Assembly: GCA_964035545.1 (NCBI GenBank) | Contig: OZ037770.1 | Location: forward strand, 12,718,642-12,782,641 | Reading direction: 5' to 3' | From: Bugula neritina | Taxonomy: Eukaryota; Bryozoa; Gymnolaemata; Cheilostomatida; Bugulidae | DNA length: 64,000 nt | Shown here: piece by piece, positions 28,001 through 40,000 of the stretch | Numbering within the stretch: position 1 is the first letter of the stretch | Layout of the letters: every line of letters starts with the position of its first letter | Made by a program: the position numbers and the translations under genes | Notes under the pieces: generated by a model | The model's database searches: none | Told to the model about the DNA's origin: nothing | Seen by the model: the letters and a program-made list of their open reading frames with translations, nothing else

Positions 28001-31000
28001 AACTCATGGTACCCAGTTCTCTGAGGAAGGAGGTTCTACAGAAAGCTCATGACTGCATAATGAGCAGACACCTAGGAGTAAAGAAAACCACTGATAGAGT
28101 GCTTTCCAACTTCTTCTGGCCAGGACTAAACGGAGATGTCGTACGTTTCTGTCAATCATGTGACATTTGCCAGAAGACGGTGAAAAAAGGCTCAGTCATG
28201 AAAGTTCCAGTACAGGAAACACCACTAATTGACACCCCATTCAAGAGATGTGCAATAGACCTAGTCGGACCAATTAACCCTCCAAGTGAGAAAGGACACC
28301 GCTACATCCTAACTTTAGTTGACTATGCTACAAGATATCCTGAAGCTACACCATTGAAGAACATTGACTCAGCTACTGTAGCTGAAGCGCTGCTTGACAT
28401 GTACAGTCGTGTTGAGATACCAGAGGAGGTGATAAGCGACCAAGGAACTCAATTCATCTCAGACTACATGAAAGAGTTTACCAGATTACTTGACATGCGA
28501 CAACTTCCTACTTCACCGTACCATGCAATGGCCAATGGACTTGTGGAAAAGTTCAACGGAACCCTCAAGAGTATGTTAAAAAAAGTTGTGTGCTAAAGAG
28601 CCAAGACAGTGGCATCGGTTCATCAATGCGGCTCTATTTGCATATAGAAAAGTCCCACAGGAATCAACAGGCTTCGCCCCATTCGAGTTACTCTATGGAA
28701 GAACTGTGCGTGGACCAATGTACATCCTGCGACAACTTTGGACAAAAGAAGACACTGCCGATGAAGTCAAGACCTGCTATCAGCATGTTTTTGAGTTGAG
28801 AGAGCGTTTGGATGACATGATGGAGATGGCACTAGCCTCGCTAAAAGACAGTCAAAAAAGATACAAACACTATTTTGACCAGAAAGCTAAGCAGAGAGAC
28901 TTCAAACCTGGTGACAAAGTGCTCATTCTTCTACCTACGGATGGAAATAAATTGTTGATGCATTGGCAAGGACCATTCAATATTGAGGAGAAAGTCAGAC
29001 TGAATGACTACATTATCAACATTAGAGGCAAGAGGAGAACATACCATGCCAACATGCTGAAGAAATATTTTGAGCGGGAGACGCCCACCAACCTTATGAC
29101 TGTTGGAGCTGTGATGACTTTAGATGCTGCTGGTACTGGAATTATTGATCACGATGAGGAAAGAGAAGAACGCTAAAATGATTTGTTCGACCTGTACGGT
29201 AAGAAACAGCAGACAGAAACAAGCAAAGATGTCTTTCTGGGTGAAAAGCTGGGGAATCAGCAAAGAAGACAGCTGGAGGAGTTACTAAGAAAGTTTGAAG
29301 GTATCTTCAGTGACTTGCCAGGAAATGCAACGGGAATAGAACATTCTATCAAGCTCACGACTGATGAGCCAGTGAAATCCAAACCATATGGATTGCCCTA
29401 CAGGGTAAGAGAGACTCTCAAGGCGGACATCGAGGACATGTTGAAGATGGGTGTTATTCGGCCGTCTACCTCTCTCTACGCTTCACCAACGGTGATAGTA
29501 AAGAAGCCAGATGGAGGCAACAGGATTTGTATAGACTATCGCAAACTAAACCGAGTCTCAGTATTCGATCCTGAACCAATGGTGAAAACAGATGACGTTT
29601 TCAGAAAGCTCAGTAAAGATAAATACTTTACCAAACTTGATTTATCCAAGGGATACTTGCAAATACCAGTGAAGAAAGAAGATATTCCTAAAACTGCATT
29701 TGTGACACCCGATGGACATTATGAATTCATCAAGATGCCATTTGGGATGGTTAACTCTGGAGCGACACTGGTGAGAGGGTTGAGAAAACTTTTTGTAAAT
29801 CTGAAAGGAGTGGACAACTACATTGATGACATTCTAGTGCACACGGAAAGTTGGGAAGAACACGTTAAAACGCTAACAGAAGTTTTCAGCCGACTTGCCA
29901 CAGCTGGACTTACCATTAAACCAAGTAAATGTAGAGTAGGAGGAACAAACGTGGAGTTCATCGGACATAAACTTTACAGGGGTGGAATTAAACCAATGGA
30001 TGACAACATTGAGAAAATTAGGGCTGCGCCAAGGCCAACCAATAAGACGCAAGTGAGATCGTTCATTGGACTTACTAGTTACTACAGAGAATATATCCCT
30101 CATTATTCAACTATAGCGAGTCCACTAACAGATTTAACAAAGAAGGGAGAACCAAAGAAAGTCAAATGGCAGGAACCACAAGAGAAGGCGTACACCAGCT
30201 TAAAAACAATGCTGACAAGTGCACCAATTTTAAAATTACCAGATGTACACAAACCGTTTGTGCTAAGGACGGATGCATCAGATGTTGGGCTAGGGGCAGT
30301 GCTGATGCAGCCTCAGGATGGAAAGCTGTTCCCTGTGAGTTACGCAAGTAGGAAATTACTAGACCGAGAAAAAAACTACTCAGCCATAGAGAAGGAATGT
30401 TTAGCTGTGGTATGGGCGGTCAAGAAATATCTACAATATTTATATGGTGTGGAGTTCGTGCTGCAGACTGATCACCAACCGCTGGTTTACATCAATTAGG
30501 CCAAATTTGAGAACAGCATAGTGATGAGATGGGCTATGTATTTACAGAACTTCAGAATCAAGGTGGAGTCAATCAAAGGAAAGGGCAATGTTGGAGCCGA
30601 TTATCTAAGCCGAATTGACTCAGAATTTTAAGTAGTAAGGAGAAATTATTAAGATAATTTCTCTTAGAATGGGGGGTTGTCACAAATTCCGAGTGTACAT
30701 ATACCTATAGACTTACCGGGTTATTCCCAATGATTATACACGAATGTTCATAAATATTCTAGACTGATCGAAGAGATGGGTCATTGTTCATTGTTATTGT
30801 TTTCATTAGTCATGTTAACTACTGCCCAGCAATGTAAACAAGGTGTTGCGCAATAATTGCGAAATAACCATGGAAATTCCAATGTTTTGTTTTGTTTTGA
30901 TTTTCTATAAATAGTATTGGCATGTGGGGAATGTTTTCTACTAGAATCTTCTATACTGGAATGCTTGAGAATGTTCTAGAGTTTTTTTTGTTTACTATAA

Positions 31001-34000
31001 ATACTGAGGCAGTTGTGTTTACGAATCAGTTCATTCTCGGTGTTCATTTTTATAAATTCATCTGTGCATATCTTACTAGAAAAATAAAGTCTACTTATAT
31101 TCACAACTCTATTTACTCTCAACTGGATTAGCAAGCTGTATGCTACTTGTCTATACACTTCTGACTACCAGACTTTTCGAACTCGTCACACTGCTACCAA
31201 CAGTTTTGTGACATATCCTAAAGCTTACAATTCACGACAGACAAGAATGACCCTTATTATGATTGGTTGAAGCTCAACATCATTCGTTGTAGTTTACGCC
31301 AGTGTGTGAACGCCTGTTGACAAAATGTAACGGCAGCGCCATTTTGTTTGTGCTGTTACTCTTGCTAATAAAGTTGATTGTTACAGCATCAGCAAGTTGA
31401 CTAATCTGAAGGTATTAGACATGGGTCACAATGACTTTTCTGCTGGTGTACCTGACATCTTCAGTTCTCTACTCTCCCTGGAAGAACTGATATTGGGCTA
31501 CTGTAGCTTACGAACTCTTCCCCTGACCCATTAATTTGATTGTTACAGCATCAGCACGTTGACTAATCTGAAGGTATTAGACATGGGTCACAATGACTTT
31601 TCTGCTGGTCTACCTGACATCTTCAGTTCTCTCCCCTCTCTGGAAAAATTAGAGTTGTGTGGGTGTAAATTAAAAGCTCTCCCCACAAGGTACAGCTTTA
31701 TCATAATATTCTATGCTACATTTCATATTTTTTCCTAAATCTTAGTTTCCTTATGATGTATAGCAATTTACTTTGATTTTGATTTTAAAAATACCCATAG
31801 ATAATAGATATCATAACATACATAATGACTTTTTTATATCAATTATTTATAAAGTTTAATTATAGCTAGTAGCTGATATTAAATTGATCATCTTTCACAG
31901 TGGATATGATTTATATCCCCTTGTTCACACATTGTCATCCCGTATGCCGTAATAGCAAATGTCCGCCATCTTTGGTAACATCCGGGCTGATCAAGCAGTG
32001 CTTGATTCAAAAAATCACAGCTGGCTCCCATTGGGTATATAGAGTTGATTTGGTACTAAAATTTTAAGAACATTTTTGCTAGTTTATTTTAATTGCTTAT
32101 TGTTGATTCAATTTAACCAATTCAAAAGTTTTATAGGATTAAAGATCTTTATCCAGTATGTTTAAATTAAATTCAGCTTAAAAATATAATCACAAAAGTA
32201 CGCAAACCAAAAACTTAAAAATTATTTGGACAGCTAAAATATTTATTCAAATCAGTTTGCCTAATTATTTTAAGGACACATAGGCTATATTTGAAAAAGA
32301 GATCGTTTCTTTTTAATTGCTTTTATTTAGTCAATAGCGTTTATATACATCTTTTGAAAATAATGTTGCGAATAGTTTGTGAATAATATCCTAAGGCGTA
32401 CAATTCACCGCAGACAAGAATTAGCCTAATTATGATTGGCCGAAGCTCAACAACATCATGTGTTGTACTTTACGCCAGTGTGTGAACGCCTGTTGACAAA
32501 ATGTAACGGCAGCGCCATTTTGTTTGTGCTGTTACTCTTGCTAATAAAGTTGATTGTTACAGCATCAGCACGTTGACTAATCTGAAGGTATTAGACATGA
32601 GTAAAATTAACTTTTCTGCTGGTCTACCTGACATCTTCAGTTCTCTACTCTCTCTGGAAAAACTGACGTTGAACTGCTGTAGGTTAAAGACTCTCCCCAA
32701 GAGGTGAGCACACTTTACATTCTCTGCTATGCTACTTATTGTTCTTCCTTTCATATATCAGCAAACCTAATCTCATTTCACACAACAGTTCAGCATGTCC
32801 TGTTTAGCACCTGATTTAGGCTGTTATATAGTGTGTGAGTAGTATAGGTGTGTGTTTAATATTTCTTGTTGGTTTGCATGTAATATTAAATGTTATTGTT
32901 TAAAAATATTGTAATAATATAAATTTCAATGTTATTTAGCTTGTGCTAATCTAATACTCTTGCTAATAAAGTTGATTGTTACAGCATCAGCAAGTTGACT
33001 AATCTGAAGGTATTAGACATGAGTAACAATAACTTTTCTGCTGGTCTACCTGACATCTTCAGTTCTCTACTCTTTCTGGAAGAACTGATATTGGGCTACT
33101 GTAGGTTACAGACTCTCCCCAAGAGGTGAGCACACTTTACATTATCTGCTATGCTACTTATTGCACTTCCTTTCATATATCACCAAACCTAATCTCATTT
33201 CACACAACAGTTCAGCATGTCCTGTTTAGCACCTGATTTAGGCTTTTATATAGTGTGTGAGTAATATAGGTGTGTGTTTAATATTTCTTGTTGGTTTGCA
33301 TGTAATATTCAATGTTATTGTTTAAAAATATTGTAATAATACAAATTTCAATGTTATTTAGCTTGTGCTTATCTAATACTCTTGTTAATAAAATTGTTTG
33401 TTACAGCATCAGCACGTTGACTAATCTGAAGATATTGGACATGAGTGAAAATAACTTTTCTGCTGGTCTACCTGACATCTTCAGTTCTCTACTCTCTCTG
33501 GAAGAACTGACGTTGAACTACTGTAGCTTACGAACTCTTCCCAAGAGGTGAGCACACTTTACATTCTCTGCTATGCTACTTATTGTACTTCCTTTCATAT
33601 ATCAGCAAACCTAATCTCATTTCACACAACAGTTCAGTATGTCCTGTTCAGCACCTGATTTAGGCTTTAATATAGTTTGTGAGTAGTATAAGTGTGTGTT
33701 TAATATTTCTTGTTGGTTTGCATGTAATATTCAATGTTATTGTTTAAAAATATTGTAATAATATAAATTTCAATGTTATTTAGCTTGTGCTAATCTAATA
33801 CTCTTGCTAATAAAGTTGATTGTTACAGCATCAGCAAGTTGACTAATCTGAAGGTATTAGACATGGGTCACAATGACTTTTCTGCTGGTCTACCTGACAT
33901 CTTCAGTTCTTTCCCCTCTCTGGAAAAATTAGACTTGTGTAGGTGTAAATTAAAAGCTCTCCCCACAAGGTACAGCTTTATCATAATATTCTATGCTACA

Positions 34001-37000
34001 TTTCATATTTTTTCCTAAATCTTAGTTTCCTTATGATGTATAGCAATTTACTTTGATTTTGATTTTGAAAATACCTATAGATAATAAATATTATAACATA
34101 CATAATGAGTTTTTTATATCAATTATTTATAAAGTTTAATTATAGCTAGTAGCTGATATTAAATTGATCATCTTTCACAGTGGATATGATTCATATCCCC
34201 CTGTTCACACATTGTCTTCCCGTATGCCGTAATAGCAAATGTCCGCCATCTTTGGTAACATCCGGGCTGATCAAGCAGTACTTGATTCGAAAAATCACAG
34301 CTGGCTCCCATTGGGTAGAGTTGATCTGGTACTAAAATTTTAAGAACATTTTTGCTAGTTTATTTTAATTGCTTATTGTTGATTCAATTTAACCGATTCA
34401 AAAGTTTTATAGGATTAAAGATCTTTATCCAGTATGTTTAAATTAAATTTAGCTTAAAAATATAATCACAAAAGTACGCAAACCAAAAACTTAAAAATTA
34501 TTTGGACAGCTAAAATATTTATTCAAATTAGTTTGCCTAATTATTTTAAGGACACATAGGCTATATTTGAAAAAGAGATCGTTTCTTTTTAATTGCTTTT
34601 ATTTAGTCAATAGCGTTTATATACATCTTTTGAAAATAATGTTGCGAATAGTTTGTGAATATTATCCTAAGGCGTACAATTCACCGCAGACAAGAATTAG
34701 CCTAATTATGATTGGTCGAAGCTCAACAACATCATGTGTTGTACTTTACGCCAGTGTGTGAACGCCTGTTGACAAAATGTGACGGCAGCGCCATTTTGTT
34801 TGTGCTGTTACTCTTGCTAATAAAGTTGATTGTTACAGCATCAGCACGTTGACTAATCTGAAGATATTGAACATGAGTGGAAATAACTTTTCTGCTGGTC
34901 TACCTGACATCTTCAGTTCTTTACTCTCTCTGGAAGAATTGCATTTGAGAAGTTGTAGCTTACGGACTCTCCCCAAGAGGTGAAATACTTTTTATATTTT
35001 GCGCTATGCTACTTATTGCACTTCGTTTCATATATCACCAAACCTAATCTCATTTCACACAACAGTTCAGTATGTCCTTTTTAGCACCTGATTTAGGCTT
35101 TTATATAGTTTGTGAGTAGTATAAGTGTGTGTTTAATATTTCTTGTTGGTTTGCATGTAATATTCAATGTTAAATTGTTTAAAAATATTGTAATAATATA
35201 AATTTCAATGTTTTTTAGCTTGTGCTAATCTAATACTCTTGCTAATAAAATTGTTTGTTACAGCATCAGCAAGTTGACTAATCTGAAGATATTGAACATG
35301 AGTGAAAATAACTTTTCTGCTGGTCTACCTGACATCTTCAGTTCTCTACTCTTTCTGGAAGAACTGATGTTGAACTACTGTAGGTTAAAGACTCTCCCCA
35401 AGAGGTGAGCACACTTTACATTCTCTGCTATGCTACTTATTGTACTTCCTTTCATATATCAGCAAACCTAATCTCATTTCACACAACAGTTCAGCATATG
35501 TCCTGTTTAGCACCTGATTTAGGCTTTTATATAGTTTGTGAGTAGTATAAGTGTGTGTTTAATATTTCTTGTTGGTTTGCATGTAATATTCAATGTTATT
35601 GTTTAAAAATATTGTAATAATATAAATTTCAATGTTATTTAGCTTGTGCTAATCTAATACTCTTGCTAATAAAGTTGATTGTTACAGCATCAGCACGTTG
35701 ACTAATCTGAAGATATTGAACATGAGTGAAAATAACTTTTCTGCTGGTCTACCTGACATCTTCAGTTCTCTACTCTTTCTGGAAGAACTGATATTGGGCT
35801 ACTGTAGGTTACAGACTCTCCCCAAGAGGTGAGCACACTTTACATTCTCTGCTATGCTGCTTATTGTACTTCCTTTCATATATCAGCAAACCTAATCTCA
35901 TTTCACACAACAGTTCAGTATGTCCTGTTCAGCACCTGATTTAGGCTTTTATATAGTTTGTGAGTAGTATAAGTGTGTGTTTAATATTTCTTGTTGGTTT
36001 GCATGTAATATTCAATGTTGTTGTTTAAAAATATTGTAATAATATAAATTTCAATGTTATTTAGCTTGTGCTAATCTAATACTCTTGCTAATAAAGTTGA
36101 TTTTTACAGCATCAGCACGTTGACTAATCTGAAGGTATTAGACATGAGTAAAAATAACTTTTCTGCTGGTCTACCTGACATCTTCAGTTCTCTACTCTCT
36201 CTGGAAAAACTGATATTGGGCTACTGTAGGTTACAGACTCTCCCCAAGAGGTGAGCACACTTTACATTCTCTGCTATGCTACTTATTGTACTTCCTTTCA
36301 TATATCAGCAAACCTAATCTCATTTCACACAACAGTTCAGTATGTCCTTTTTAGCACCTGATTTAGGCTTTTATATAGTTTGTGAGTAGTATAGGTGTGT
36401 GTTTAATATTTCTTGTTGGTTTGCATGTAATATTCAATGTTATTGTTTAAAAATATTGTAATAATATAAATTTCAATGTTATTTAGCTTGTGCTAATCTA
36501 ATACTCTTGCTAATAAAATTGTTTGTTACAGCATTTGTAATTTGACTAATCTGAAGGTATTAGACTTGAGGCACAATGACTTTTCTGCTGGTCTACCTGA
36601 CATCTTCAGTTCTTTACTCTCTCTGGAAAAATTAGAGTTGTGTTGGTGTAAATTAAAAGCTGTCCCCACAAGTTACAGCTTTATCATAATATTCTATGCT
36701 ACATTTCATATTTTTTCCTAAATCTTAGTTTCTTTATGATGTATAGCAATTTACTTTGATTTTGAACTTAAAAATACCTATAGATAATAGATATTATAAC
36801 ATACATAATGACTTTTTTATATCAATTATTTATAAAGTTTAATTATAGCTAGTAGCTGATATTAAATTGATCATCTTTCACAGTGGATATGATTTATATC
36901 CCCCTGTTCACACATTGTCTTCCCGTATGCCGTAATAGCAAATGTCCGCCATCTTTGGTAACATCCGGGCTGATCAAGCAGTGCTTGATTCAAAAAATCA

Positions 37001-40000
37001 CAGCTGGCTCCCATTGGGTAGAGTTGATCTGGTACTAAAATTTTAAGAATATTTTTGCTAGTTTATTTTAATTGCTTATTGTGCATTCAATTTAACTAAT
37101 TCAAAAGTTTTATGGGATTAAAAATTTTTTATCCAGTATGTTTAAATTAAATTCAGCTTAAAAATCTAATCACAAAAGTACGCAAACCAAAAACTTAAAA
37201 ATTTCTTGGACAACTAAAATACTTATTCAAATTAGTTTGCCTAATTATTTTAAGAACACATATATTTAAAAAAGAGATCAGTTCTTTTTAATTGCTTTTA
37301 TTTAGTCAATAGCATTTATATACATCTTTTGAAAATAATGTTGCGAATAATTTGTAAATAATATCCTAAGGCAGACAGACAAGAATTAGCCTTATTATGA
37401 TTGGTCAAAGTTCAACATCATGTGTTGTACTTTACGCCAGTGTGTGAATGCCTGTTGGCAAAATGTAACGGCAGCGCCATTTTGTTTGTGCTGTTACTCT
37501 TGCTAATAAAGTTGATTGTTACAGCATCAGCACGTTGACTAATCTGAAGGTATTAGACATGAGTAAAATTAACTTTTCTGCTGGTCTACCTGACATCTTC
37601 AGTTCTCTACTCTCTCTGGAAAAACTGACGTTGAACTGCTGTAGGTTAAAGACTCTCCCCAAGAGGTGAGCACACTTTACATTCTCTGCTATGCTACTTA
37701 TTGTTCTTCCTTTCATATATCAGCAAACCTAATCTCATTTCACACAACAGTTCAGCATGTCCTGTTTAGCACCTGATTTAGGCTGTTATATAGTGTGTGA
37801 GTAGTATAGGTGTGTGTTTAATATTTCTTGTTGGTTTGCATGTAATATTAAATGTTATTGTTTAAAAATATTGTAATAATATAAATTTCAATGTTATTTA
37901 GCTTGTGCTAATCTAATACTCTTGCTAATAAAGTTGATTGTTACAGCATCAGCAAGTTGACTAATCTGAAGGTATTAGACATGAGTAACAATAACTTTTC
38001 TGCTGGTCTACCTGACATCTTCAGTTCTCTACTCTTTCTGGAAGAACTGATATTGGGCTACTGTAGGTTACAGACTCTCCCCAAGAGGTGAGCACACTTT
38101 ACATTATCTGCTATGCTACTTATTGCACTTCCTTTCATATATCACCAAACCTAATCTCATTTCACACAACAGTTCAGCATGTCCTGTTTAGCACCTGATT
38201 TAGGCTTTTATATAGTGTGTGAGTAATATAGGTGTGTGTTTAATATTTCTTGTTGGTTTGCATGTAATATTCAATGTTATTGTTTAAAAATATTGTAATA
38301 ATACAAATTTCAATGTTATTTAGCTTGTGCTTATCTAATACTCTTGTTAATAAAATTGTTTGTTACAGCATCAGCACGTTGACTAATCTGAAGATATTGG
38401 ACATGAGTGAAAATAACTTTTCTGCTGGTCTACCTGACATCTTCAGTTCTCTACTCTCTCTGGAAGAACTGACGTTGAACTACTGTAGCTTACGAACTCT
38501 TCCCAAGAGGTGAGCACACTTTACATTCTCTGCTATGCTACTTATTGTACTTCCTTTCATATATCAGCAAACCTAATCTCATTTCACACAACAGTTCAGT
38601 ATGTCCTGTTCAGCACCTGATTTAGGCTTTAATATAGTTTGTGAGTAGTATAAGTGTGTGTTTAATATTTCTTGTTGGTTTGCATGTAATATTCAATGTT
38701 ATTGTTTAAAAATATTGTAATAATATAAATTTCAATGTTATTTAGCTTGTGCTAATCTAATACTCTTGCTAATAAAGTTGATTGTTACAGCATCAGCAAG
38801 TTGACTAATCTGAAGGTATTAGACATGGGTCACAATGACTTTTCTGCTGGTCTACCTGACATCTTCAGTTCTTTCCCCTCTCTGGAAAAATTAGACTTGT
38901 GTAGGTGTAAATTAAAAGCTCTCCCCACAAGGTACAGCTTTATCATAATATTCTATGCTACATTTCATATTTTTTCCTAAATCTTAGTTTCCTTATGATG
39001 TATAGCAATTTACTTTGATTTTGATTTTGAAAATACCTATAGATAATAAATATTATAACATACATAATGAGTTTTTTATATCAATTATTTATAAAGTTTA
39101 ATTATAGCTAGTAGCTGATATTAAATTGATCATCTTTCACAGTGGATATGATTCATATCCCCCTGTTCACACATTGTCTTCCCGTATGCCGTAATAGCAA
39201 ATGTCCGCCATCTTTGGTAACATCCGGGCTGATCAAGCAGTACTTGATTCGAAAAATCACAGCTGGCTCCCATTGGGTAGAGTTGATCTGGTACTAAAAT
39301 TTTAAGAACATTTTTGCTAGTTTATTTTAATTGCTTATTGTTGATTCAATTTAACCGATTCAAAAGTTTTATAGGATTAAAGATCTTTATCCAGTATGTT
39401 TAAATTAAATTTAGCTTAAAAATATAATCACAAAAGTACGCAAACCAAAAACTTAAAAATTATTTGGACAGCTAAAATATTTATTCAAATTAGTTTGCCT
39501 AATTATTTTAAGGACACATAGGCTATATTTGAAAAAGAGATCGTTTCTTTTTAATTGCTTTTATTTAGTCAATAGCGTTTATATACATCTTTTGAAAATA
39601 ATGTTGCGAATAGTTTGTGAATATTATCCTAAGGCGTACAATTCACCGCAGACAAGAATTAGCCTAATTATGATTGGTCGAAGCTCAACAACATCATGTG
39701 TTGTACTTTACGCCAGTGTGTGAACGCCTGTTGACAAAATGTGACGGCAGCGCCATTTTGTTTGTGCTGTTACTCTTGCTAATAAAGTTGATTGTTACAG
39801 CATCAGCACGTTGACTAATCTGAAGATATTGAACATGAGTGGAAATAACTTTTCTGCTGGTCTACCTGACATCTTCAGTTCTTTACTCTCTCTGGAAGAA
39901 TTGCATTTGAGAAGTTGTAGCTTACGGACTCTCCCCAAGAGGTGAAATACTTTTTATATTTTGCGCTATGCTACTTATTGCACTTCGTTTCATATATCAC

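Larger units (their letters stand above)
25585..31213 (+). mobile_element. Ty3/gypsy-type LTR retrotransposon with integrase before RT (Gmr1-like order)
   Basis: A full-length 5.6-kb element: LTRs 25585-26119 and 30678-31213, target duplication TATCC at 25580-25584 and 31214-31218, primer-binding-site candidate from 26122 (TGGGGCTGCTCCGGGA), and a G-rich polypurine tract at 30668-30676. Coding order is gag, protease, integrase, reverse transcriptase, RNase H. The protein motifs are of gypsy type, but integrase precedes RT, as in copia. This arrangement is known for the Gmr1 group first described from cod and then other deuterostomes. The LTRs differ at only about six positions, so the insertion is young. 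The copy is damaged: a one-base excess in an A run in integrase, an in-frame TAA between integrase and RT, and a TAG in RNase H. It sits in the intron between LRR exons 24750 and 31549, inside the recurrent 0.55-kb element. Confidence 0.93.
25125..31311. repeat. Recurrent ~0.55-kb TIR-like element of the LRR array, first copy split by the LTR element
   Basis: The element opens with GTTCACACA and closes with the inverted end tgtgtgaac. Inside it has atgccgtaatag and a gatcaagcagtgcttgat palindrome. Copies lie at 25125-31311 (interrupted by the LTR retrotransposon), 31923-32487, 34203-34763, 36906-37449, 39165-39725 and 41868-42411. Each follows a terminal-type LRR exon (KALPT, donor gtacag), so it was probably carried along when exon groups were duplicated. 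It may be an old MITE; clear target duplications are not visible. Confidence 0.6.

Noticed and set aside
28570-28600. Programmed frameshift in the retrotransposon integrase at the A run
   Set aside because: The change needed is +1 in the middle of the integrase, not the usual -1 slip between gag and pol; a mutation or homopolymer error is simpler.
32557-37716. Minus-strand frames (32557-32754 and 37519-37716) repeated at a 4,962-bp offset
   Set aside because: They are antisense shadows of LRR exons; their identity only reflects the tandem duplication.
34567-39723. Plus-strand frames 34567-34761 and 39529-39723 in LRR introns
   Set aside because: They lie in the repeat-derived intron segment, have no conserved protein features and recur only because of the duplication.
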